Of a stretch of DNA of 64,000 nt, positions 16,303 to 25,611 are shown in pieces; positions within the stretch are counted from its first letter, which is position 1; each line of letters starts with the position of its first letter. A program made the translations under genes and the position numbers. The notes below the pieces were generated by a model. That model was not told the DNA's origin. It saw only the letters and a program-made list of their open reading frames with translations, and did no database searches. Source of the stretch: JBFHFS01 sp041583495 (GTDB lineage Bacteria; Bacteroidota; Bacteroidia; Bacteroidales; Marinilabiliaceae); assembly GCA_041583495.1 (NCBI GenBank), contig JBFHFS010000021.1:1-64000 (forward strand), given 5' to 3'.

Positions 16303-19052
16303 AATTTCACAATGTTTTCTGAGAATTCTGTTTCATCGTATGTGAATTTCAATTCGTATACTCCGCTCTTAAAGTCCGATAGGTCCATGCTGCCAGGCGA
16401 AAAAGTTGAGATGTCTACGTTTTGGGTATCCACAAGCACCCCAAGGCTGTTAAAAGCGTTTACCAGAAGGGTTCCATCCACATTTTCACCCATTCTAAAG
16501 TTCACAATATCAGTCACCGGGTTGGGGTAGATGTCTATTGTTTTTTCATCCTCGCGAACCATAATACTGAACGTGTTGGTTGCTGATTCTCCTCTTGCAT
16601 CGGAAGCGGTAACGCTAAAGGTTGAAAGACCGTTTGATTTTGATGTAAGCGACAAGATATGGTTGGAAACCGATCCGTTGAGCATGGATGAATCATAAGA
16701 TATCTCGTAGCTTAAAACTTCACCATCTTCATCGTATAAATGCTCGCTTAGGTCGATTCTTGTTGTGGCATCCGGGTCACCGATGTATAGATTTTCGATG
16801 GTATCGCTTACCACCGGAGCATGGTTTTCCAGTACCGAATAGTTCAGAATGAAACTGGAACCTGCACCATATTGGTCTGTTGCTGAAAGTGTTGCTGTGT
16901 ATTCGCCGGGCTCTGCGCTCAATCCAGAGATGGTTATTTTTACTGCTGAACCACTTTCTGAGGCAGTTGCATTTCCCGATTCATCGGTAAGGCTCCAGGT
17001 GTAATCCTGTCCGTCAGGCTCAGTGATGGTAAGGGTAACCGTTTTAGTTTCGTGAGCTGCCAGTTCAAAAGTATCTCCTTCGTCGGATGTAATGATGGGT
17101 GGTGGGTTTTCACCAATCGAAACCGAAACGATAGATGAATAATCAGAATAGCTTCCCAATACATCATATCCGGCAACGGTGAAGTAGTAGGTGGTTGAAA
17201 AATTCAACTCGCTGATGGTTGTGGTGAGTGTTTCTCCAACATCCGATAGTCCAACCAAAACCGCCGTGGAAGAAATGGAGGTGCTCCCGGAGTCAAGATC
17301 ATCATCAGAAAAAGAAGAGCTGGAATAGTATATTTTATAACCCGTTGGTTTCACATCGTCGTCGTCAGAAGTGACCGACCAAGAAAGGGTAACTTTGTTG
17401 GATGAGGCTGTAGCCGATAGGTCGGTGACGGTTTCGGGCGGTGTAGAGTTGTAGTTTGATAAGCTCGCCGAAGCATTTATCAAACCATCACCTGTCATTC
17501 CTGAATAATTGCTATTGTAGCTGTTGAGATCAATGGCACCCATGGATAATCTTGTCCTAAGCATATCCGGCGTGAAACCAGGTCCTCCAAATTCAGAAAC
17601 AATCAGTGCCGCAACTCCGGAAACATGCGGACAAGCCATGGAAGTACCTCCCATATAAGCGTACTCATCGTCAGCAATTGTACTGGCCACTAAACAATCA
17701 TCATCATACAGCCCGTTTTGAGTATCCGTTCCACCAGGAGCTGTTATATCTACCCAGCTGCCGAAGTTGGAATAATAAGAAATGGCATAATCCGGGTTGC
17801 ATGCTGCTACGGCTAACACCTCGCTATACATGGCTGGATAGGCATTGGTGGATGTATTATCGTTTCCGGCGGCGAAAATTACTATTCCTCCGGCCATAGG
17901 CCCTGTTTGATCGCCATTCTCATCATATCCGGCATATTTTATGAAATAGTCAATGGCATCCTGCATACTTTCAGGTAAATAGGTCGCTCCATCGTAACCC
18001 CAACTGTTTTGCAGGATTACGGCACCATTGTCGGCAGCATATTTAATGGCTTCTTCAAAATTCTCGGCACTGGTTTCGTTGTCATTTTTATCGGTTTCAA
18101 AAACCTGACAGGACATGAGTCGTACGCCCGGAGTATTGGTGTTTCCACCGGCAATTCCGCAAACACCTATGCCATTCCCGTTCATGGCACCTATGGTTCC
18201 TGCTACATGAGTTCCATGGTCATTGGGTTTTATGGTGCCCGTATTGGAAACAAAATTGTAACCATAAACATCATCGGTGTAGCCATTGTCATCGTCATCA
18301 CTACTGCTGCTGCCGTTTGATTCACTGAGGTTTATCCAAATATTATCCACCAAATCCTCATGATTGTAATCTATTCCGCCATCAATAATGGCCACAATCA
18401 CATCTTCGCTTCCTTTTTGCTTTAACCAGGCATCAAACAGGTTAATATCCGAACCTTCCTGAGCATCCGTTACCGAACCATCGTTATAGTAATGCCATTG
18501 ATAGGAAAGATAAGTGTCGTTGAATGGATAGTTAGAGATGGATAAACTTTTTGTTTTTGAAGGGCTGGGAATGGGAAAGGGACCAATTTTTTGAAAACTG
18601 GATTTCTCATTCTTAATGCTTTTAATGGTTTCGGTAGTTTCTATTTCGCTTAAATTCTCAAATTGGCTGACTAAACCAGATGAGGAAACAACCGTTGTAT
18701 CGTAGGTAACATCATACCATAAATCCAATCCTTCAGCAATTGTACGTGCCTCAAATTTTCCGGAGTAGGGAAAGGTCCGTTTAAAGCTTGTTGCTCCAAT
18801 TGAGGTAAGCACCCTGTCGATGTTGCTGATATTGGTAGTTATCGTATTCGATTTTAAGGATAATGAAAGCGTACTCCTTTTGTTTGCATTCAGTTTAATT
18901 CTAACAATACCTTCTACATCATTGGAAGAGGTGGCGATGCTTTCACTAATCCCGGTATCGTCATAAATTTCTTCCTCCCGGCACGACTGGAAAAATAAGG
19001 TGACAAGCAAAAGGGATAGGGAAAAAGTTGGTAGTATTTGATTTATTTTCAT
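16299..19052 (-). CDS. S8 (subtilisin-like) peptidase with fibronectin III and T9SS sorting domain
   Basis: A 917-aa secreted protease. The catalytic triad is intact: Asp224 in AIIDGGIDYNHED, His279 in NDHGTHVAG, Ser471 in GGTSMACPHVSG. After the peptidase domain (about 190-530) come a fibronectin type III region (about 540-640), two Ig/cadherin-like beta modules, and a C-terminal type IX sorting domain (IDIYPNPVTDIVNFRM, ending in FSENIVKL). The start at 19052 was chosen because it begins a signal peptide (MKINQILPTFSLSLLLVT); an upstream ATG at 19106 adds 18 residues that spoil it. The signal ends in FFQSC, which reads as a lipobox, unusual for a T9SS substrate. It is followed without a gap by the PorV-like gene. 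Confidence 0.9.
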   Translation of the reverse strand: MKINQILPTFSLSLLLVTLFFQSCREEEIYDDTGISESIATSSNDVEGIVRIKLNANKRSTLSLSLKSNTITTNISNIDRVLTSIGATSFKRTFPYSGKFEARTIAEGLDLWYDVTYDTTVVSSSGLVSQFENLSEIETTETIKSIKNEKSSFQKIGPFPIPSPSKTKSLSISNYPFNDTYLSYQWHYYNDGSVTDAQEGSDINLFDAWLKQKGSEDVIVAIIDGGIDYNHEDLVDNIWINLSESNGSSSSDDDDNGYTDDVYGYNFVSNTGTIKPNDHGTHVAGTIGAMNGNGIGVCGIAGGNTNTPGVRLMSCQVFETDKNDNETSAENFEEAIKYAADNGAVILQNSWGYDGATYLPESMQDAIDYFIKYAGYDENGDQTGPMAGGIVIFAAGNDNTSTNAYPAMYSEVLAVAACNPDYAISYYSNFGSWVDITAPGGTDTQNGLYDDDCLVASTIADDEYAYMGGTSMACPHVSGVAALIVSEFGGPGFTPDMLRTRLSMGAIDLNSYNSNYSGMTGDGLINASASLSNYNSTPPETVTDLSATASSNKVTLSWSVTSDDDDVKPTGYKIYYSSSSFSDDDLDSGSTSISSTAVLVGLSDVGETLTTTISELNFSTTYYFTVAGYDVLGSYSDYSSIVSVSIGENPPPIITSDEGDTFELAAHETKTVTLTITEPDGQDYTWSLTDESGNATASESGSAVKITISGLSAEPGEYTATLSATDQYGAGSSFILNYSVLENHAPVVSDTIENLYIGDPDATTRIDLSEHLYDEDGEVLSYEISYDSSMLNGSVSNHILSLTSKSNGLSTFSVTASDARGESATNTFSIMVREDEKTIDIYPNPVTDIVNFRMGENVDGTLLVNAFNSLGVLVDTQNVDISTFSPGSMDLSDFKSGVYELKFTYDETEFSENIVKL

Positions 19053-19725
19053 CCGTAAATAATTTATTTTTATGGGACGGATGGAACTCGCATGTGAGAT
19101 TTTCATCCGTGTATGTGTTCAGCGAACATGTTCGTTTCATGAGTAAAAATTTCCAGTAATCTCTTTTGGCAGGCATTTCCCGGGATCAATGATTTTTTCT
19201 GGCTTTCTGATGGTTGTTTTCAGGTTTGTTCATTATGGTTTCCAAAGAACACATAAATGGATAGACCTAAAAAATGTAATCAACCAAAAGGGAAAATTTA
19301 TCATCGAATGGGAAAAAACATGGGACGCTTCTTGTTTTGATTGATGTTGTATTTCCCGATGATTTGATTTTTTATGGCTGTTCGTTCTAGATCTTTATGT
19401 TAATTATTTTGAGTGGTATGCTTCAATGCAACCCATGAATGACAGTCGTTTCTATGAACATTCGGCTCCCTTGTTTCAGGTTTGGTTAACGGTTAAAATT
19501 ACATAGAGGAGCATATCCCTGGGGGAAAATATTGTTTGTCCTAAACTTTGTGCAAGGAAAAATGTTTTTCAATTCAACCGATTGAGATTATTAATCGTTA
19601 ACTTACTATACGATTGCATCTTCGGCATTAAGATTCATTGCCCCCACAATGGCTTGCTGCTGATGGAGATATATTTGGAAATTTTTTTTGAAAATAAGAA
19701 CCTGAGTAATTAAAAAACAGATGCT
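19053..19725. other. intergenic region, no gene seen
   Basis: A 673-base A/T-rich gap between the divergent subtilase and epimerase-like genes. It must hold both promoters, but no box pair matches the TTG-N19-TAnnTTTG consensus well enough to call. No RNA gene, repeat or coding remnant was recognised. Confidence 0.5.
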
Positions 19726-20652
19726 ATGCAAACCATTTTAGGTGCCGGTGGTGTTATAGGAACCGAGCTGGCCAGATCGCTTGGTGAATACACGAAAAAT
19801 ATTCGCCTGGTGAGCCGACATCCCGTAAGGGTTAACCCAACTGATGAATTGATGGTCGCGGACCTGTTAAACCGGGAGGCCGTTAGCAAGGCGGTGGAGG
19901 GTTCTGAAATTGTTTATGTAACGGTAGGTTTCGCGTACAAACTTAAGGTGTGGCAATCTTTTTGGCCAACATTCATGGATCATGTGGTGCGGGCCTGTAA
20001 GACACATGGTGCCAAATTGGTGTTTTTCGATAACATTTATATGTACGATGCCGCGCATCTGAATCCCATGACGGAAGAGACGCCGGTGAATCCTCCCAGT
20101 GAGAAGGGAAAGGTAAGGGGGGCCATAGCCCAAATGCTTCTGGAGGAAGTCCGAAAGGGCCAGCTGGTGGCGCTCATTGCCCGTTCGGCGGATTTTTACG
20201 GACCGGGCCTTCAAAATACCAGCATGCTTACCCAAACGGTGATTAAGCCTTTAAGTCAGGGCAAGCCTGCCAGCTGGTTTGGCGGGGTAGGGTTCAGGCA
20301 CTCTTTTACCTTTACCCCCGATGCTGGAAAAGCCACTGCCTTGTTGGGCAATACCCCCGATGCTTACAATCAGGTGTGGCATTTACCTACTGCTGCGGCG
20401 CCCTGGACCGGCCAGGAGTGGATCCGGGCCATAGCGGGTGAATTGGGCGTGAAGCCTGTCTTTCGGAGGCTCCCCAAAGGGATGCTGTGGCTATTGGGGT
20501 GGTTTGTTCCCATCCTGAAAGAGATGCGGGAAATGATGTACCAGTACGATCGCGATTACGTGTTCGACAGCAGCAAATTTGAGAAACGTTTTGGCTGGGC
20601 GCCCACGCCATATGCCGTTGGGGTTGTGGAAAGTGTTAAAGCCTATCGTTAA
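19726..20652 (+). CDS. NAD-dependent epimerase/dehydratase family protein
   Basis: A 308-aa extended short-chain dehydrogenase/reductase. The dinucleotide-binding turn GAGGVIG is at residues 6-12, an acidic VADLLN follows the second strand region, and the middle of the protein has a YVTVGFAYK/IYMYDAAHLNP segment. The classical YxxxK motif is not obvious, which is common among atypical SDR members that may not be oxidoreductases. The C-terminal part resembles substrate-binding regions of nucleoside-sugar or NmrA-like proteins. Substrate is unknown. The last four bases overlap the 3' end of the convergent small gene 20649-20933. Confidence 0.75.
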   Translation: MQTILGAGGVIGTELARSLGEYTKNIRLVSRHPVRVNPTDELMVADLLNREAVSKAVEGSEIVYVTVGFAYKLKVWQSFWPTFMDHVVRACKTHGAKLVFFDNIYMYDAAHLNPMTEETPVNPPSEKGKVRGAIAQMLLEEVRKGQLVALIARSADFYGPGLQNTSMLTQTVIKPLSQGKPASWFGGVGFRHSFTFTPDAGKATALLGNTPDAYNQVWHLPTAAAPWTGQEWIRAIAGELGVKPVFRRLPKGMLWLLGWFVPILKEMREMMYQYDRDYVFDSSKFEKRFGWAPTPYAVGVVESVKAYR

Positions 20653-20933
20653 TTTTTTTTCCGGATCATTTGAATGCCCCCAAAGCCGGCTATGATGGAG
20701 ATGTAAAAACCAAAATCGTACCACCAACCGGTGTTAAAGGTTTCATAGATGGCCACAGAGGGCTTGAAAATGCTCATAATAAGTGAGAATGGAGCAATCC
20801 ACCCGTGCCAAATGCCTGAGAAGAACCCGGCGGGCCTTATGGGCGAGAAATATCCGTTTCCGGGAAAACAGCTGGTTACCACAAGCAAAAGAGCCAGGAT
20901 CATCAATGCCAACAGGTATTTATTTTGTTTCAT
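20649..20933 (-). CDS. small conserved-type membrane lipoprotein, function unknown
   Basis: A 94-aa protein that begins with a lipoprotein signal (LALLMILALLLVVTSC-like, lipobox VVTSC), continues with aromatic- and glycine-rich segments (GIWHGWIAPFSLIMSIF, GWWYDFGFYISI) and ends with a second hydrophobic stretch and basic tail (IRKKN). The pattern of evenly placed Trp/Gly/Phe residues argues for a genuine membrane protein. I do not recognise a characterised function. It converges on, and overlaps by four bases, the epimerase-like gene. Confidence 0.65.
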   Translation of the reverse strand: MKQNKYLLALMILALLLVVTSCFPGNGYFSPIRPAGFFSGIWHGWIAPFSLIMSIFKPSVAIYETFNTGWWYDFGFYISIIAGFGGIQMIRKKN

Positions 20934-21048
20934 GATGTTATGGGTTTTTGATTATAGTAAAATTGCCTGAAATTCTTCTAAAAATCCAGTCCAGCCCACA
21001 AATTAATTGAGCGTTGGAGTCTCCTCATTCATTCTTCTTTAAATAACC

Positions 21049-21630
21049 TCAAAATAACTTCACCCCAATCCGCAACGAGAAGCGATTGTAGGAGATCTTT
21101 CGGGTTACCTCTGTAGCCCACCAGTCTTCCCGTATAAACGAGAAGGACTGATGGTGATAGCCCATGGCCATATAGAGTTTTATCCCCCGGTAACAGGGAA
21201 AAATATAGCCCAGTTCAGTGTTTACAAAGGGGCCTCCTTTGGTGTCGATCACCTCGAATTGCCCGGGGTTCATTTTCTCCAGAGGAATCGAATGGCCCAA
21301 AGATCCGCCTGCAAAAAATGACTTATCGTCGTTTTGGGTTAATAACCACTTGATATTAGCGCCAATAGGGGCCATAATAATATCCAACCAATCTACCCCC
21401 GTGACAAGCCCCATGGCTAAATGTTTGTTTAACCGGTAGTTGTGTTCCATCTGGACGGAGCTGATTATCGTCTTTTCATCTCCATTTGAACCAAAGTATT
21501 GTCCAAAAGAGGTGAAGTTTAGATAACCCTGGGTTTTTTCAGATTCATCTAACGGGGTGGGGGAATGGTCCTTCTGAGAAAAAAGTAAAACGGGAATGCA
21601 CAGGCATATAAGCGTAAATGGCAGCTTCAT
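21049..21630 (-). CDS. outer membrane beta-barrel-like protein, function unknown
   Basis: A 193-aa protein starting with a signal peptide (MKLPFTLICLCIPVLLFSQ). An ATG 24 bases upstream (21654) would add eight polar residues before it and is less likely. The mature part alternates hydrophobic and polar residues with aromatic girdle-like positions, has the family-like phrase FAGGSLGHSIPL, and ends in RISYNRFSLRIGVKLF, a typical final strand with terminal Phe for outer membrane insertion. No specific family was identified. Confidence 0.65.
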   Translation of the reverse strand: MKLPFTLICLCIPVLLFSQKDHSPTPLDESEKTQGYLNFTSFGQYFGSNGDEKTIISSVQMEHNYRLNKHLAMGLVTGVDWLDIIMAPIGANIKWLLTQNDDKSFFAGGSLGHSIPLEKMNPGQFEVIDTKGGPFVNTELGYIFPCYRGIKLYMAMGYHHQSFSFIREDWWATEVTRKISYNRFSLRIGVKLF

Positions 21631-21982
21631 GGCATGATAATTAACGGGTTTCAACGGGTGGTGAGGGAACTCATGGGTTTAAGGTTCATTTTAATCAAGA
21701 CTCCTCATTGGGCAAATGGTTGCGTTAAAAATAAGTAAAATAGCCACGCAACCTTCCTGTAATATTGGCATCTACAAAATGGAGGTTAACCTTTTGTCAT
21801 ATCCACTTAAAAGACGACCTCCATCCGACTGGTTAATTAAATTCTGGTCACCTGGTTTTTTGCAAAAAGAGGGTAGGGACAAAAAGATGAAGGTTTTCAA
21901 AATGAGTTGATGCATTCCCTTATATTAATTGAGCGACCATATAACAAGTAATATCCTGAGAATAACCATTAATTCCAAAGCG
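21631..21982. other. intergenic region, no gene seen
   Basis: A 352-base gap between divergent genes. It should contain the promoters of the barrel protein and of the LVIVD lipoprotein. No consensus promoter, repeat or RNA was recognised. Confidence 0.5.
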
Positions 21983-23254
21983 ATGAAACGAGTATTATTT
22001 ACCCTGGTTGTGATAAGCAGTGCCTTATGGCAATTCTCGTGTAGCGACCGGATAGAAGAGACCTATACGGTTAATACCCCCGAGTATCTTAGTTATAGCG
22101 ATTTGAGGGCTTCCTTTAAAATGAAGAGTGCCGAATTGATTCGCCAGCCCGGTAAGATTTACTTCAAGGACGATTTTATCTTTATCAACGAATATCAAAA
22201 GGGGATTCATGTGATTGACAATGCTGACCCCTCGAATCCGGAGGTGCTCTCTTTTATTGAGATTCCGGGGAATGTAGATATGGCCATTAAAGGGAATATG
22301 CTTTATGCCGATAGTTATATCGACCTCTTAACCATTGATGTGAGCGATATGGAACATATTACCGAAGTGGACCGGGACACCGGTGTTTTTCCCTACATCA
22401 TACCCGAGTATGAGATAGGAATATTGGAGGCTATCGATGAGAGCAAGGGCGTGATTACCGGTTACAAGGTAACTCAGAAGACAGAGGCCTACACCGGCCA
22501 GCAATACTACTACGATCGGTTTCCCATGTGGGAATCCGGTTTCTTAACCTTCGATGCCATGTCGGCCAATAAGCTAAGCGGAGCCGGCACCGGCACCGGT
22601 GGGTCCATGGCACGTTTTACCCTTTACAGCGACTATTTGTATGCCATCGACAAGGCCTCCCTGCATTTGTTTGATGTTTCGGATGCCTCCGACCCCAAAT
22701 TCACCAAACAGATTCCAATTAGCTGGCAAATAGAGACGTTGTTTCCCTATGAACAGATGCTTTTTATAGGTGCCAGAGATGGCATGTGGGTATATAGTCT
22801 TCAAAACCCGGCCAACCCTGAGTTTATCTCGCAGTTCAGGCATGCCTCGGCCTGCGATCCTGTGGTGGTGGAGGGCGATTATGCTTATGTCACCCTGCGG
22901 GGCGGTAATTTGTGCGGGGCTATTGAAAGCGAACTGGAGGTGATCGATATCTCCGTCATTGAGTCCCCTCAGCTGCTTAAAGCCTATCCCATGACGGAAC
23001 CCTATGGTTTAGGAATAGAAAATGAAGTGCTGTTTGTTTGCGATGGGAAGGATGGGTTGAAAATTTACAATGCCGTTGACCCCCTGGCCATTGATGAAAA
23101 AATGCTGGCCCATTATAAGAATATTGATGCCTTTGATGTGATTCCATTGGGCAATGTCCTTTTGGTGATTGGGGCCGATGGCCTGTACCAATACGATTAT
23201 TCATCACTCGATGACATCAGGCAACTTAGCTATATTAAGGTTTACGGAAATTGA
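21983..23254 (+). CDS. LVIVD-repeat lipoprotein
   Basis: A 423-aa exported protein. The start at 21983 gives a compact lipoprotein signal (MKRVLFTLVVISSALWQFSC, lipobox WQFSC); an upstream ATG at 21929 adds 18 residues and is less likely. The body is a set of beta-propeller-like repeats with the LVIVD signature variants: GIHVIDNADPSNPEVL, LLTIDVSDMEH, LHLFDVSDASDPKFT, MWVYSLQNPANPEFIS, LEVIDISVIESPQL, LKIYNAVDPLAID. Such proteins sit on the cell surface or in the periplasm of Bacteroidota; their role is not established. A single-gene unit. Confidence 0.85.
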   Translation: MKRVLFTLVVISSALWQFSCSDRIEETYTVNTPEYLSYSDLRASFKMKSAELIRQPGKIYFKDDFIFINEYQKGIHVIDNADPSNPEVLSFIEIPGNVDMAIKGNMLYADSYIDLLTIDVSDMEHITEVDRDTGVFPYIIPEYEIGILEAIDESKGVITGYKVTQKTEAYTGQQYYYDRFPMWESGFLTFDAMSANKLSGAGTGTGGSMARFTLYSDYLYAIDKASLHLFDVSDASDPKFTKQIPISWQIETLFPYEQMLFIGARDGMWVYSLQNPANPEFISQFRHASACDPVVVEGDYAYVTLRGGNLCGAIESELEVIDISVIESPQLLKAYPMTEPYGLGIENEVLFVCDGKDGLKIYNAVDPLAIDEKMLAHYKNIDAFDVIPLGNVLLVIGADGLYQYDYSSLDDIRQLSYIKVYGN

Positions 23255-24176
23255 CAGTGCAGTTGAATTAGCTTTACCCGATAAAAATGCCAGAATTGGA
23301 TTGGCTGCTGCCCGAATGGCCAATTTGGAATCGCGGTTTATCTTTCTGATAATAAGGGGTACCATCGTATGAAACTCTTCAGAAGAATTGATTTTTCGTG
23401 CCATAATTTCAAGATTTGATGTACGAAAGAACGAGGGAAGAGCCAACCCTGTTTTTGTAAGTTGTTGAGCGCCAGAGGTGCTGCTAAGTAATGCTTAACG
23501 TTAAGTTGACTCCGGTTTGGAAAAGGTTGCGATTAATCAACCTTTTAAATGGAAACCGGAAACAACCACGTGATCGTTGAACGAAAATCGTTCGCATTGG
23601 GAAATCATCAGTTCAATCTCTGCATCATCATCGCGGGAGATTGCGGGGTATAATCCATGGCAGTTAAAGGATAAAACAAAAGAATGTAATCACCTTTTTT
23701 ACCAAAATTCTTTAACCCTACTAAATATATGACATTATAAAGCACATGTCAAAGGTATTGAACGTATGTTTGATGAAAGTAAACAGTTTGTGTTGAATGA
23801 CATAAGCCCGATACTCCGGGTTTGGTGCAATGAATAAATCTTTGGAAAACAGGATAAGGGGAGGGTCGTGATTTTAAATGCTTTGTGAAAGAATGCTCTA
23901 TTTTGAATACCTGTTTTGCTTTTTATAAGACTCTGGCTTTCAGTGTTCCTAAAAGCTGCCAATTTCCTAAAAAAATGGTTTAGGGTTTGTCGTTAATTTA
24001 GGTGATGGCCGTTTTCTAAGTGGAGATATAAGGGCTTCGGGGTTTTTCACCGGCAAAAGCCTCATCCTCATTTTTTCTTTTATTCCAATCTTCTTCCTCC
24101 TGCTTTGGGCCCCGGGTGTCTGGGATGAAGTTGCAAAAAATGCTATCTTTGAGCCGCATAAAAAAACTATGGACAA
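23255..24176. other. long intergenic region, mostly without recognisable features
   Basis: A 922-base stretch between the LVIVD gene and purB. The only signal I can support is a TATCTTTG box at 24144-24151, 25 bases before the purB ATG, which matches the TAnnTTTG -7 element. Short open frames on both strands show no protein-like character. Confidence 0.5.
24144..24151 (+). promoter_or_regulatory. candidate -7 box of purB
   Basis: TATCTTTG fits the Bacteroidota consensus TAnnTTTG and lies at a sensible distance from the purB start. No TTG was found at the expected -33 spacing, so this is a half-match. Confidence 0.3.
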
Positions 24177-25532
24177 ATGATGGACTTGCATTTACTTACC
24201 GCCATATCGCCCATCGACGGGCGTTACCGTTCGAAGGTGGATGGACTGGCTTTATATTTTTCCGAATACGCACTCATCCGTTACCGGGTAATGGTTGAGG
24301 TGGAGTACTTCATTGCGCTTTGCATGGAACCCCTCCCACAGTTAAAGGACTTTGATTCTGCTCTGGTGGAGGATCTTAAGAATATCTATAAAAACTTTCA
24401 GCTCGAAGATGCCGAGCGGGTAAAAGAGATTGAAAGGGTGACCAATCACGATGTAAAAGCCGTGGAATATTACCTTAAAGAGAAGTTCGACCAGTTAGGG
24501 CTTCAGGAATATAAGGAGTTTATACATTTTGGCCTGACTTCGCAAGACATTAACAATACGGCGGTGCCCGCCTCATTGCGCGATGCGGTTCACCGCATCT
24601 ATTACCCCATCTTAGAGGAGTTAATTGGCTATCTCGAGGGGCTTTCCATGGATTGGAAGGGCGTGGCCATGTTGGCACGCACCCATGGACAACCGGCCTC
24701 TCCCACAAGGTTGGGAAAAGAGGTAAGAGTATTTGTGGAGCGGCTTAACCGTCAGCTGGCCCTTTTAAAGGGAATTCCTTGTCCGGCCAAGTTTGGCGGG
24801 GCTACCGGGAACTTCAATGCCCACGCGGTGGCTTATCCCGAAATTGACTGGGTGAACTTTGGTAACCGTTTTGTCAACGATGTTCTGAAACTCGACAGGG
24901 AACAGGTCACCACCCAAATTTCCAATTACGACAATCTTTCGGCCATATTCGACTGCCTTAAGCGCATCAACACCATTCTCATTGATCTTTCAAGGGATTT
25001 CTGGACCTACATTATGCTCGAATACTTTAAGCAGAGCATCAAGAAAGGGGAGGTGGGTTCAAGTGCTATGCCCCACAAGGTGAATCCTATCGACTTTGAG
25101 AATGCCGAAGGGAATCTGGGAATCGCCAACGCTTTGTTTGAACATCTCTCGGCCAAGTTGCCATTGTCACGGCTTCAGCGCGATTTAACCGATAGTACGG
25201 TATTGCGTAATATTGGGGTGCCTTTGGCGCATTCGGTGCTGGCCATAAGGTCGTTGCAAAAAGGACTGGGTAAGTTGTTGATTAATGTGGAGGCTATTGA
25301 TAAAGATCTGGAGGCCAACTGGGCAGTGGTTGCCGAGGCCATCCAAACCATTCTGAGACGTGAGGGTTATGCCAATCCATATGAGGCCCTAAAGGAACTC
25401 ACCCGCACCAATAAAGCCATCACCAAGGAGTCTATTTCCAGCTTCATCGATTCACTGGAGGTTAGCCAAAAGGTGAAGGATGAGTTGAAAAAACTATCAC
25501 CTGCCACCTATACCGGGGTGGATTTGTATTAA
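24177..25532 (+). CDS. purB: adenylosuccinate lyase
   Basis: A 451-aa enzyme of the fumarase/aspartase superfamily. It cleaves SAICAR to AICAR and adenylosuccinate to AMP, both releasing fumarate, in purine synthesis. The N terminus (LTAISPIDGRYRSKVDGL) is the typical PurB opening, TSQDINNTA is the substrate-binding block, and the superfamily signature SSAMPHKVNPIDFENAEGNL, with the catalytic serine in the flexible loop, lies at about 290-310. An ATG one codon later (24180) is equally possible. It is followed by a good terminator and so forms a single-gene unit. Confidence 0.96.
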   Translation: MMDLHLLTAISPIDGRYRSKVDGLALYFSEYALIRYRVMVEVEYFIALCMEPLPQLKDFDSALVEDLKNIYKNFQLEDAERVKEIERVTNHDVKAVEYYLKEKFDQLGLQEYKEFIHFGLTSQDINNTAVPASLRDAVHRIYYPILEELIGYLEGLSMDWKGVAMLARTHGQPASPTRLGKEVRVFVERLNRQLALLKGIPCPAKFGGATGNFNAHAVAYPEIDWVNFGNRFVNDVLKLDREQVTTQISNYDNLSAIFDCLKRINTILIDLSRDFWTYIMLEYFKQSIKKGEVGSSAMPHKVNPIDFENAEGNLGIANALFEHLSAKLPLSRLQRDLTDSTVLRNIGVPLAHSVLAIRSLQKGLGKLLINVEAIDKDLEANWAVVAEAIQTILRREGYANPYEALKELTRTNKAITKESISSFIDSLEVSQKVKDELKKLSPATYTGVDLY

Positions 25533-25550
25533 TTTTATGGTTCAATTAAT

Positions 25551-25584
25551 AGGCCCTGTTTCAATTTAAGGGCCTTTATTTTTT
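25551..25584 (+). terminator. rho-independent terminator of purB
   Basis: AGGCCCT (25551-25557) and AGGGCCT (25569-25575) pair perfectly around an 11-nt loop and are followed by TTATTTTTT. Confidence 0.75.
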
Positions 25585-25611
25585 GTTGCAATTTATTCTA
25601 TCTGATTCTCA

